Shown one piece after another: positions 13,427 through 21,473 of a stretch of DNA of 24,094 nucleotides. The notes under the pieces are model-generated. The model ran no database searches. It was not told the DNA's origin and was given only the letters and a program-made list of their open reading frames with translations. Numbering within the stretch: the stretch's first letter is position 1; every line of letters starts with the position of its first letter. Position numbers and translations under genes: made by a program. This stretch comes from an uncultured Fibrobacter sp. (GTDB lineage: Bacteria > Fibrobacterota > Fibrobacteria > Fibrobacterales > Fibrobacteraceae), in contig NZ_CALEFV010000215.1 of assembly GCF_937877005.1 (NCBI RefSeq), positions 1 to 24,094 of the forward strand. The letters run 5' to 3'.

Positions 13427-13526
13427 GGGCGTTCCCCGGCTCGTTTGCCCTCGCCGGGTCGGGCTATATTCGCTTCGCTCACGGAGCCTGTAGTCTCCGC
13501 CCCAAGGGGTCACTATCCCTAACGCA
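13427..13526. other. GC-rich foldable intergenic element
   Basis: The ends GCGTT (13429-13433) and AACGC (13521-13525) are complementary. Inside are CCCGGC/GCCGGG (around 13435-13457), a GGAG/CTCC pair near 13483-13498, and CCCC-AA-GGGG. The GC-rich block contrasts with the AT-rich KAP gene that follows. I recall similar GGGTCGGGCTAT...GGTCACTATCCC intergenic strings as repeats in Fibrobacter and Bacteroidota genomes, but this cannot be verified here. No ORF in it is convincing. Confidence 0.4.
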
Positions 13527-13534
13527 AAATCAAT

Positions 13535-13540
13535 TATATT
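13535..13540 (+). promoter_or_regulatory. Possible -10 box for the KAP gene
   Basis: TATATT lies 18 bases before the KAP start codon. The leader then contains AAGG seven bases before the ATG. No clear -35 box is seen, because the upstream bases belong to the GC-rich foldable element. Confidence 0.35.
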
Positions 13541-13558
13541 TAAGAAAAAAGGTTAATT

Positions 13559-15028
13559 ATGCAACAAGATATGTTAGGGCGTGGGCCGTTCGTCTCATTA
13601 TTAGAAAATATTATTGTTCAAAAAACAAATACTCGTGAAGGTTTTTCATTTGCCATTGATGGTAAGTGGGGTTGCGGCAAATCGTGGATTTTGAAAGAAC
13701 TTGAGCAAAAGCTCGAGTTGAAGAATTATTTGGTAATTCACTATAACTGCTGGGAAAACGAATACTACGAAGAACCGCTTGTCGCTATACTCTCTGTTAT
13801 AATTGATAAACTGAACCAATTGCAAGATAAAATTTCGGACACGAATAAAAAAGACAGAATACAAATTGCATTAAAATTTTTCGCCGAAGTAATATCGACT
13901 ATCTTAACAAATAAGTTCGGTATCGGTTTTAACGAATTTTTAGAATCCGGGAAAAAAGCAATAGCCGCAGACAAAGCTCCTGCTATATCAAAAGATTTTG
14001 ACAAGAATCAATCGTTAAAAGATGCTTTAGCAGCGGTTCGCGAAAATCTTTTACAATTAACTAATGTCCTGTCAGAAAGCAAAGATGTATTTGAAAACGT
14101 CATTATCGTAGTCGATGAACTTGATCGTTGCTTGCCTGAATACGCCATTAAAGTAATGCAGCGGTTACATCATATATGTTTTGACACTACATCCGATAAA
14201 TACATGTTTATTCAATTAGCGGCAATCAATAAAAGTGAATTACTCGGCTCCATAGCCAAAACATTTGGCCGTGAATTCAATTTAACACAGCGATATACAA
14301 ACCCTAATGGTTATAATCCAGGGAAAATCTCTTGCGATAACTTTGAGGAATCTCAAATTCAATTTGGCAATTATTATTTCAAGAAATTTTTCCAGATGAT
14401 AATCCCCGTATCTAATGGCGAAAAAATAGACAATCCATTGTCCCTTCTAGAGGGATTTGATAAAAACTTTGACGAGGCTGATACTAATGGAAGAGAATAT
14501 GTTGAAAGATTTTTTACTGAGGTTCTTTCGTTCTTTCCTATGCGAACCAAATTAGAACTAATTCATTTGATAAAAACCGCTCACGAAATTACAGCCTTAG
14601 ACAACTCATTAGATAAAAATCTAAAATACAACACCTTATGCATAGAATTAATAGATGGTCTTTGCAAATCTATTCTAAAAAAAGGATATCCCGTAATAGT
14701 TCATCAGCAGATCCAAAAAGAAACACATAATCTATACTTACACATCCCTCAATTAACACTTATAGAAGGAATCTCTAACACACTTGAGTTCAATCAATCA
14801 TTCATTAAATGGAGCTCGTCTAATTGCGAAGAAAGACAATATAGATTTGTGGGAAATACAAATTTTACGAAAGTTTATGAATACAAATTATTGGTGCCAG
14901 AATCGTATGTAAAAGCGTTCTATAAACCATTAAAATCAACCGAAATAAAAAATATCGGTGCAGGCCCCATCCCCTCCGAAGTCGCTTTTATCGAAGCTTT
15001 CCGAAAGACGCTAGAAACTTTGGTATAA
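13559..15028 (+). CDS. KAP-family P-loop NTPase
   Basis: 489-residue ATPase of the KAP group of STAND-like P-loop proteins, often found in defence islands. Walker A GKWGCGKS (35-42), the family-typical HYNCWEN strand (61-67), and Walker B VIIVVDELDRC (181-191) are clear. Unlike many KAP proteins I see no strong pair of transmembrane helices inserted between Walker A and B; the 100-130 segment is only mildly hydrophobic. The C-terminal ~200 residues show no domain that I recognise. The gene is visibly more AT-rich than the sulfur genes and uses A/T-ending codons, a sign of horizontal transfer. It is convergent with hsdR, with only 2 bp between its stop and the ancestral hsdR stop. A function in phage defence is inferred from family and neighbours only. 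Confidence 0.85.
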   Translation: MQQDMLGRGPFVSLLENIIVQKTNTREGFSFAIDGKWGCGKSWILKELEQKLELKNYLVIHYNCWENEYYEEPLVAILSVIIDKLNQLQDKISDTNKKDRIQIALKFFAEVISTILTNKFGIGFNEFLESGKKAIAADKAPAISKDFDKNQSLKDALAAVRENLLQLTNVLSESKDVFENVIIVVDELDRCLPEYAIKVMQRLHHICFDTTSDKYMFIQLAAINKSELLGSIAKTFGREFNLTQRYTNPNGYNPGKISCDNFEESQIQFGNYYFKKFFQMIIPVSNGEKIDNPLSLLEGFDKNFDEADTNGREYVERFFTEVLSFFPMRTKLELIHLIKTAHEITALDNSLDKNLKYNTLCIELIDGLCKSILKKGYPVIVHQQIQKETHNLYLHIPQLTLIEGISNTLEFNQSFIKWSSSNCEERQYRFVGNTNFTKVYEYKLLVPESYVKAFYKPLKSTEIKNIGAGPIPSEVAFIEAFRKTLETLV

Positions 15029-15092
15029 GGTCATTCTTCATACTTCTTGAAATTCTCAACCTGCTTCAGGACTTCATCGTAGGCTTCGTCGA

Positions 15093-18000
15093 TTACGGTT
15101 GGCGGGTAGCCGTTTTTTTCAGAAGCACCGCCAAATCGGAATAGAGTTCATCGCGAATATCCTGCCGGTTGGTCCAATCGGCGTATTTTGCTTTGCCATT
15201 GACGAGTTCCCTAATTTTTCGGGCCAATTCAATGTAGGTTTCTTCGTTTAAGGCCTTACGGAAATTGTGCTCATCGGCGACGGCGACTAGGATATCGTAG
15301 AAAGCCTTTTCGATATAGGATATTCCCATTTCTTCAAAGGAACTTTTTTCTTTTTTCAAATCCTTGAATACTTTTTCAAGTTCTTCGCTCAAGTTATCGA
15401 CGGTTTCTTCGATAATTTCTTGAACTTCGCTGAGTTCGTTACGACTGTTATAGCGGTCAATGATGTTTTTCAGGCGTTTCGAAAATTCGGCTGCTTTCAG
15501 CATGTTCGTCTTGCCAAATTCCTTGATGGCGCGTTTCAGCAACTTGACCAGCGCGAAGTATTTCGTATTCGGGAATTTTATTTTCTTCAGTTTTTCCAGA
15601 AATTCGTCGCTGAATAAGTTTTGCACGTCGTCTTTTGCAGAATCGTCAAATGTGAAATCCTTACCCTCGTATGACGAGCAGATGGCCTTGTCCACAAGTT
15701 CTGCAATTTTCTTATTCATCAAGGTGGCGTCAGGTGTATCGCCAATGGTCATCTTAAAAATTACGGAACGGACACACAAGAAGTAATGCAACAAATCTAC
15801 TTCACGTTCTGTAATTTGATCGTGACCGATACAGACGTCAAACGCTTTCTTGGCGCGCTGCGTAAAGCCCATAAATCGGTCGCGACGTTCCTTGAACGCC
15901 ATTACAAATTCAACCCCCTTGTTGATGATATCCAGCCGTTCAAGAGGCGTAGCCGTCTCTTCAAAGAACCGGCTATAATCCACATCGTTCATCAAGTCAA
16001 TCGTCTTTTGCAAGAAATCCTTGAAGATGACGAGGGCTGCATCTGTTCCGTTAACAGGCTTGATATCGCCATTATACAACTTCATCGCTTTTGCAATAGA
16101 CGATTCAAGACCGATGTAATCAACAATCAACCCGTATTCTTTTCCCTTGAAAACTCGGTTCACACGGGAAATTGTCTGAATTAGGTTATGCCGTTCTACG
16201 GGTTTGTCAAGATACATGGTGTCAAGCGACGGAACATCGAAACCGGTAATCCACATATCGACAAGAATGACAATCTTGAAATTCGATTTTTCGTTCTTGA
16301 ATTCCTTGGCGTAATTTTTGCGATCGTCTTCAGTCCCGATAATCGCCTTCATTTCAGCGGTATCGTTCTTGGAACCGCTACAGACGAACTTGACCTTTTC
16401 AATGTCCATCGCATCGCGGCTGATTTCATTTCCGTCGTATTCAGGCGCGCATTTGCGTTTTTCAAACCATTCCGGGCGGAGCGTCTTGATTCGTTTATAG
16501 ACTTCAAGCCCAATTTCACGGTCATAGCACACAAACATTGCCTTGCCGTTTACCGTTGCGTTTTCGCGGCAGCGTTTTTCATAATGACCAATAAAGTGAT
16601 TGACAACAATATCAAGGCGACTTGTAGCTCCCAGAACCGTCTTGATTTTGAGCATATCCCGTTGCGATTGTTGAATCTGGTCGGGATTTGTGCCGGCGTT
16701 TGCCATAGATTCGTAGAATTTATCGCAAATTTCAGCTTGACGTTCATTTAATTGAACTTCTCGCGGGCCGTTCAATCGGGAAATTTGAACCGTTGCGCCG
16801 TCTTCTTTTGACTGGAACATCGTGTATTTGAAGGTGATGTCTCCAAAGACTTGCAAAGTTGCATCTACGGGCGTGCCTGTAAAGCCGATATAAGTAGCAT
16901 TGGGGAATGAATCTCGCAAGTATTTCGCGAAACCATAAACTGTTTTGGCGCCCTTGGCTGGCGACATCACAATTTTACTGTTCACATTCGTTTGCGTTCG
17001 ATGAGCTTCGTCCGAAATACAGAAGATATTCCTGCGGTCACTGAGCAAGTTCAGGTCTTCCCTGAACTTTTGAATGGTCATCAGGTAAACACCGCCACTT
17101 TGGACATCCTTCAACTTTTGGGTCAGCATTGGCCGATTCTTGATTTGCAATGTATTCGCTTCTACAAAATATTCTTTGGCATTTTCGAAATCTTCGGACA
17201 GCTGGTCGTCCAAATCATTGCGGTCCGTAAGCATGATGACGGTCGGCTTGTCAAAATCCTCGTAAGTCGTAATCTTTTTTGCGAGGAACAGCATGATGTA
17301 CGATTTTCCGCAGCCGGTCGCACCCCAGAACGTGCCGCCCTTGTGTGTATTTGCCGCATATTCCTTGACGATGCCGTTGAACATCGCCTCTGCACCGTAA
17401 TACTGATAGTATTTGGGCAAGATAACGAGGTTCTTGTCGCTGTTGTCAGGAATATAGATGTAATTGCGCAAAAAATTCAGTAACGTGCGGCGTTCAAAAA
17501 TGCCTTCGATAATGTTGTCTATTCCCTGCGGGCCATCGGCATTTCTGTAAGCATCGCCTTCCTTGAGTTTCCACTTGAAATAGAATTCGTATGGACTGAA
17601 CAACGCTCCGTATTTGTTATTTGCACCGTCGCTGATGACATTGATAAAGTCAAACTTCATTAGCGAAGGAATATTCTGAGCGTAGCGGATATGCGTCTGT
17701 TCGTATGCATCTGCAATGGTTACGGAATCATCGGCAGGATTTTTGAGTTCGATAACGGAAACAGGAATGCCGTTGATAAACAGCACTATGTCGGGGCGTT
17801 GTAGTTTATATTCCTGGAATTCAAACTGGTTTACGACGCGAAAGATGTTGTTTGTCTCCGCATCGTCGCCAAAATCAAAGAAATTGATGAACAGCCTTGA
17901 ACCATCGTCTCGCAAGAGGTCAAAACCCTTGAAAAGTCGCTTGTAGGTTTCTTTTAACGCACGATAAAGCGACTGGTTTGAATACTCCGTAATATAGCTC

Positions 18001-18188
18001 ACGACCTGGTCAAATTCGTTATCCGAAAGGGAATCATAATTCTGGTCCAAGTAAGTGCGAAGGTCTTGTTTCAGAATGGGCGTATCCAGCTCACGCCGGA
18101 TATCGTAGCCGCAAAGGTATTCCCAGGAATTGTTCTCGAACTTTTCAAGAACAGCCTGCTCGAATTCATTTTCGCAAAACTTGGCCAT
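15093..18188 (-). CDS. hsdR: Type I restriction enzyme R subunit (3' frameshift)
   Basis: 1031-residue motor-nuclease subunit of a type I restriction-modification complex. N-terminal PD-(D/E)xK nuclease: Asp133 (RPDIVLF) and Glu147-Leu-Lys149 (VIELK). SF2 helicase motor: Walker A GATGCGKS (289-296), DEAH (393-396), TGTP (437-440) and QTISRVNRVF (motif VI). The start has GAGG nine bases upstream, within the end of hsdS; the genes are 5 bp apart. The reading frame ends with KKTATRQP right after a run of seven A (minus strand; plus positions 15113-15119). Re-reading one A restores KKNGYPPTVIDEAYDEV and on to ENFKKYEE, the usual HsdR C-terminus, ending at 15031. So about 26 native residues are lost, unless slippage, programmed -1 shifting or a sequencing error explains it. 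Confidence 0.93.
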   Translation of the reverse strand: MAKFCENEFEQAVLEKFENNSWEYLCGYDIRRELDTPILKQDLRTYLDQNYDSLSDNEFDQVVSYITEYSNQSLYRALKETYKRLFKGFDLLRDDGSRLFINFFDFGDDAETNNIFRVVNQFEFQEYKLQRPDIVLFINGIPVSVIELKNPADDSVTIADAYEQTHIRYAQNIPSLMKFDFINVISDGANNKYGALFSPYEFYFKWKLKEGDAYRNADGPQGIDNIIEGIFERRTLLNFLRNYIYIPDNSDKNLVILPKYYQYYGAEAMFNGIVKEYAANTHKGGTFWGATGCGKSYIMLFLAKKITTYEDFDKPTVIMLTDRNDLDDQLSEDFENAKEYFVEANTLQIKNRPMLTQKLKDVQSGGVYLMTIQKFREDLNLLSDRRNIFCISDEAHRTQTNVNSKIVMSPAKGAKTVYGFAKYLRDSFPNATYIGFTGTPVDATLQVFGDITFKYTMFQSKEDGATVQISRLNGPREVQLNERQAEICDKFYESMANAGTNPDQIQQSQRDMLKIKTVLGATSRLDIVVNHFIGHYEKRCRENATVNGKAMFVCYDREIGLEVYKRIKTLRPEWFEKRKCAPEYDGNEISRDAMDIEKVKFVCSGSKNDTAEMKAIIGTEDDRKNYAKEFKNEKSNFKIVILVDMWITGFDVPSLDTMYLDKPVERHNLIQTISRVNRVFKGKEYGLIVDYIGLESSIAKAMKLYNGDIKPVNGTDAALVIFKDFLQKTIDLMNDVDYSRFFEETATPLERLDIINKGVEFVMAFKERRDRFMGFTQRAKKAFDVCIGHDQITEREVDLLHYFLCVRSVIFKMTIGDTPDATLMNKKIAELVDKAICSSYEGKDFTFDDSAKDDVQNLFSDEFLEKLKKIKFPNTKYFALVKLLKRAIKEFGKTNMLKAAEFSKRLKNIIDRYNSRNELSEVQEIIEETVDNLSEELEKVFKDLKKEKSSFEEMGISYIEKAFYDILVAVADEHNFRKALNEETYIELARKIRELVNGKAKYADWTNRQDIRDELYSDLAVLLKKTATRQP

Positions 18189-18193
18189 AGGCG

Positions 18194-19345
18194 TTAACCT
18201 CTTTTGGATTTACCTTCTTCGATAGCACCCTTGATTAGGATGGGGCAGATGTTCTTGATTTGCTGCTTAAGTTTTTCATTTAGATTTTTACGAATATTAA
18301 ATGCTTTGTAAATTTCGGCAATATTCTTTTGAGTTGTTATATCAGGTATTGGAATTTTGTAATCACAGAGTGCATTCCAATCAAAAGTCTCGCGAGCAGA
18401 ACCCCAAGAGTTAAAACGAGCGTAACGGTCAAACTCGGATCTAACAAAGAAAAGCATTAAATAATCGGAGTCAAGTTTAGAGTCGTCTTTTGGCCTAAAA
18501 ACAATATAAGATGAAGAGACCAAGTAGGTGTCGTTTGTTGAGTTAAGAGCAATCGTTATTTTATCACCATTTCTTGATGTGACAGGAACATATGCAAACG
18601 AATTACGAGACACCTGTAAATACGGATTCAAAGACACGCCAGTCATATCAGCTTTAGTTTCAATAAACTCTTTTTGAATTGAAATGCCTTTTACATCATC
18701 AACTGTTAATTTTCCACTTTCATTTTTCTTATCACTCTGCGATATGTATAATCCAATTTTCTCGCAGGGCATTTTGCGGCGGAGTTCTTCAATGTAGGCG
18801 TCACAGGTGAGTTTCAGGTCATCAAGGCCTTTTTCATAGGCCTTTTGGTTTGCACACATTGCGTCGTAGATATTAACATACTTCTGCTGCGTCGGCACAT
18901 CGGGGAGCATAATTGAGATGTCACACATATCTTGCCACGAAAATGTTTCGCGGGCACTACCCCAAGAATTAAATCGAGAATACCGATCAAACTCGGCCCT
19001 ATTGAAATACATAAAGAGATATTTGGACAACAACAATTCGGGTTTCTTTATGCGAAAAACAATATAGGAAGAGGAAACTATATAAGTATTTTGCGAAGTG
19101 TTATGAGCTAGAGTAATTTTTTCGCCATTTCGAGATGTTACCGTCACATAAGCAAAGTAATCTGGCTTGACCAAAATATACGGAGTTAAAGAAACTCCGG
19201 ACATATCTGCTTTTGTTTCGATAAAGACTTTCTTGATAGAAATTCCCTTAACATCATCAATGCCATAAACACCATCAGAATTTCGGTCATCTGAAAGTTC
19301 AATCAGGTCTCCCAATTTATACGTAGCCAAATTACTTAATCCCAT
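18194..19345 (-). CDS. hsdS: Type I restriction-modification specificity subunit
   Basis: 383-residue DNA-recognition subunit. Two target-recognition domains (about residues 10-165 and 195-355) are separated by a helical spacer (QKAYEKGLDDLKLTCDAYIEELRRK) and followed by a second coiled helix (IRKNLNEKLKQQIKNI). The two domains are near duplicates: both contain DDVKGISI, FIETKADM, VTSRNG, SSSYIVFR and RFNSWGSARETF, about 60% identical by eye over ~130 residues. Most HsdS proteins carry two unlike domains, which gives asymmetric bipartite sites; here both half-sites should be alike, giving an interrupted palindrome. The ATG at 19345 overlaps hsdM by 14 bp and has AAGGG seven bases upstream; I reject a TTG at 19351. 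The DNA duplication could allow recombination between the halves. Confidence 0.92.
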   Translation of the reverse strand: MGLSNLATYKLGDLIELSDDRNSDGVYGIDDVKGISIKKVFIETKADMSGVSLTPYILVKPDYFAYVTVTSRNGEKITLAHNTSQNTYIVSSSYIVFRIKKPELLLSKYLFMYFNRAEFDRYSRFNSWGSARETFSWQDMCDISIMLPDVPTQQKYVNIYDAMCANQKAYEKGLDDLKLTCDAYIEELRRKMPCEKIGLYISQSDKKNESGKLTVDDVKGISIQKEFIETKADMTGVSLNPYLQVSRNSFAYVPVTSRNGDKITIALNSTNDTYLVSSSYIVFRPKDDSKLDSDYLMLFFVRSEFDRYARFNSWGSARETFDWNALCDYKIPIPDITTQKNIAEIYKAFNIRKNLNEKLKQQIKNICPILIKGAIEEGKSKRG

Positions 19346-20903
19346 ACCCAATCCCTTTAAATGCGTTCACAAGCATTTCTTGAGACTTAACTTCTTCGGC
19401 AATGACTTCTTGCATTTCCTTTTGGATTCGTTTCATCTCTTTCTTGTAATCGATATCCAGGTCGTGGTCAATGAACTCGATATACTTACTCGGAACAAGC
19501 GAATAATCCTTTTCAATGATTTCACTCATCGGGGCTGAGTAACAATATTCCGCTTCGTCCTTGTACAAGTTTTTCCAATCAGGGGATTGCCAGTTGAAAA
19601 GCGTTTGCGCAATGCGTTGCTTGCTTTCTTCCGTCAAAAGGGTAAAGCCGTCTTCGTTTGCGCCACCATCACCAAGCTGGCGAGCATCAATGAACAAAAT
19701 CTCGTTTTCGCGGTTGCGGAGCTTGACATTCTTGCCGTTGCGTTTTACGGTCTTTTCTTTCTTGTGATTGCCCACAATCCAAAGCGTCACCGAAATATCC
19801 GTCGCATAGAACATATCTCGCGGCAGTACGATAATTGCCTCTACCTTGTGTTCTTCAATCAATTTCTTGCGGATTTTGTATTCATCGCCATCGGCGTTTA
19901 AAGCGCCATTCGCCAAAAGGAACGCCGCCGTCCCGTTATAGCTCAAGTGCGAAATCATGTGCAAAATCCACGCATAGTTCGCATTGCTTACCGGCGGAAC
20001 TTCGTAGCCCTTCCAACGGGCATCATTTTTCAACTCTTCTTCCGTTCGCCAGTTCTTCAGGTTGAACGGCGGATTTGCCAAGATGAAGTCAGCCTTCAAG
20101 TCCTTATGTTTATCGTTCGTGAAACTCGAAGCGTCGGTATCGCCCAAGTTGCAATTCAAGCCGCGAATGGCCAGGTTCATTCGGGCAAGTTTATAAGTTT
20201 TGTCATTCGACTCCTGACCATAAATGGTGATGTTCTTCTTGTTGCCTTTGTGGCGCTTGATAAATTCGGCCGACTGCACGAACATTCCACCCGAACCGCA
20301 GGCCGGGTCAAAAACGGAACCCGTATAGGGCTGCACGATTTCGGTCATCAGTTCGACAATATTCCCCGGCGTGTAAAACTCGCCTTTTTCGGACTTTGCC
20401 GCAATACAGAACTTACGCAAGAAATATTCGTAAACGCGACCGATTACATCGTCCGTTTCATCGGTGCTGTATTGCATCTTGTTGATTTCGTCCATCAGCG
20501 AAGAGAACTTGTTCGCCTCGATATGCAGGTCGCGATAGAAGCCTATTGGGAGAGCGCCCTTGAGCGACGGATTGTTCTTTTCCATATTGTTGAACGCATC
20601 GTCAATCTGCTTGTAGATGTCGTTCTTCTTGGAATTCTTGAGCAAGTAGTTCCAGCAGTCCGTCTCTTCGAGATAGAACACGTTTTCCTTGGAATAAAAA
20701 CGCGGATTGTTGACGAAATCCTTCGTGTCTTCGTTTGCAAGGAGAGCCTGGCGTTGCGTTTCGAACTTGTCATAGGCGAACCGCAGGAACAATAGTCCCA
20801 ACACGACGTTCACGTAATCCGTGGCACTCACGCTTCCGCGCAGCTTGTTACACGCAGCCCAAAGACCCGCTTCGAGCGATACCTGCTTCTTTTCCTTCGC
20901 CAT
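19332..20903 (-). CDS. hsdM: Type I restriction-modification N6-adenine methyltransferase
   Basis: 523-residue modification subunit that methylates adenine in the target set by HsdS, using S-adenosylmethionine. An N-terminal helical domain (SLEAGLWAACNKLRG...LGLLFLRFAYDKFE) leads to the catalytic domain with GEFYTPGNIVELM, SAM motif I DPACGSGG (199-206) and catalytic NPPF (277-280), FILANPPFNLKNW. The C-terminus ends in a helix (KEMKRIQKEMQEVIAEEV) that should pack on HsdS. Length is ordinary for the family. GGAG lies five bases before the ATG at 20903; a TTG at 20918 is rejected. It is the first gene of hsdM-hsdS-hsdR, all tightly linked, so methylation, recognition and cleavage subunits are co-expressed. 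The upstream 570 bp hold nested inverted repeats. Confidence 0.94.
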   Translation of the reverse strand: MAKEKKQVSLEAGLWAACNKLRGSVSATDYVNVVLGLLFLRFAYDKFETQRQALLANEDTKDFVNNPRFYSKENVFYLEETDCWNYLLKNSKKNDIYKQIDDAFNNMEKNNPSLKGALPIGFYRDLHIEANKFSSLMDEINKMQYSTDETDDVIGRVYEYFLRKFCIAAKSEKGEFYTPGNIVELMTEIVQPYTGSVFDPACGSGGMFVQSAEFIKRHKGNKKNITIYGQESNDKTYKLARMNLAIRGLNCNLGDTDASSFTNDKHKDLKADFILANPPFNLKNWRTEEELKNDARWKGYEVPPVSNANYAWILHMISHLSYNGTAAFLLANGALNADGDEYKIRKKLIEEHKVEAIIVLPRDMFYATDISVTLWIVGNHKKEKTVKRNGKNVKLRNRENEILFIDARQLGDGGANEDGFTLLTEESKQRIAQTLFNWQSPDWKNLYKDEAEYCYSAPMSEIIEKDYSLVPSKYIEFIDHDLDIDYKKEMKRIQKEMQEVIAEEVKSQEMLVNAFKGIGYGIK

Positions 20904-20976
20904 AACATCTCCAAGCAAAAGTGGCGAAATCCATCCTCATTCGCACGGAGACGTTGGCCTAAGATGTCGGGAAAAC

Positions 20977-21062
20977 AAAAAAGGCGTGGAGTCGCTTAGC
21001 GTGCCTATCATCGCTGCGGGCTACCACACCCTTTCGTACAATAAGCACAAACGACCCACGCC
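20977..21062 (-). other. Hairpin with U-tract upstream of hsdM (terminator- or attenuator-like)
   Basis: GGCGTGG (20983-20989) pairs with CCACGCC (21056-21062) and, after one bulged A, GTCG (20991-20994) pairs with CGAC (21052-21055): an 11-bp stem closing a 57-base loop. On the minus strand the stem is followed by six T, G, then four T. It lies 74 bp before hsdM, so it could terminate or attenuate a transcript heading into the operon, or be the 3' end of a small RNA. Loop bases 21021-21045 are also complementary to 21086-21114. Confidence 0.45.
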
Positions 21063-21081
21063 CCAGATGGGACGTGAGTGT

Positions 21082-21139
21082 TCGTCTTATTCTTGTACGA
21101 ATTGAAAGTGGTAGTTTCAGCGATAAGAATAAGAGACGA
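21082..21139. repeat. Nested inverted repeat in the hsdM-PIN gap
   Basis: TCGTCTTATTCTT (21082-21094) pairs with 21125-21139 apart from a two-base GA insertion, and TGAAA (21103-21107) pairs with TTTCA (21115-21119) inside it. Part of the same sequence can instead pair with the loop of the neighbouring hairpin (TTCGTACAA at 21033-21041 with TTGTACGAA at 21093-21101; CTACCAC at 21021 with GTGGTAG at 21108). Confidence 0.45.
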
Positions 21140-21407
21140 ATCTCAAAATTTTCCGGTCGCCCAATGCCGGGTGGCAAAGGGCTATGTCAACTACATTTTA
21201 GAAAAAAGGGGCGTTTTTTGCATACGCAATGACGCAGAAATGGTGAAAAAAGGATGGATTTCATGTGCAATGTGAAAAAGAAGAACTTAAATCATTATGA
21301 AACGGCTAATTCAGGAACCAAAATTTAGAATGCCACTTATATTTGAACAATTGCTTAAGGTGATGTGAAATTAACGAAACGCCAATCTTTTTTCAAATCA
21401 AGCCCCA
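21140..21407. other. Intergenic stretch without a supported gene
   Basis: Short open frames exist but none has a ribosome binding site plus a family-like sequence. The stretch is GC-moderate up to about 21190 and AT-rich after it. I see no tRNA, no CRISPR unit and no insertion-sequence ends. Confidence 0.4.
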
Positions 21408-21442
21408 TAATGTCATAATATGTCATCGTAAAATTATATATT
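21408..21442 (+). promoter_or_regulatory. Promoter/operator candidate of the PIN-GNAT gene
   Basis: Two direct TGTCAT units at 21411 and 21421, 10 bp apart, are followed by TATATT (21437-21442) on the same DNA face. AGGAG (21463-21467) then precedes the ATG by six bases. Direct repeats touching the promoter suggest a bound regulator, possibly one of the gene products; this is inference. Confidence 0.4.
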
Positions 21443-21473
21443 TAGTGGGATAGGTTTTTACTAGGAGAATACA

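Noticed and set aside
13291..13638. Small open frames across the tandem array on both strands
   Set aside because: They only translate the 12-bp repeats and GC-rich element; no start signals or family resemblance.
20959..21275. Small open frames in the hsdM-PIN gap (20959-21177 minus, 21078-21275 plus)
   Set aside because: They coincide with nested inverted repeats and have no ribosome binding sites; the structure explains the open frames better.
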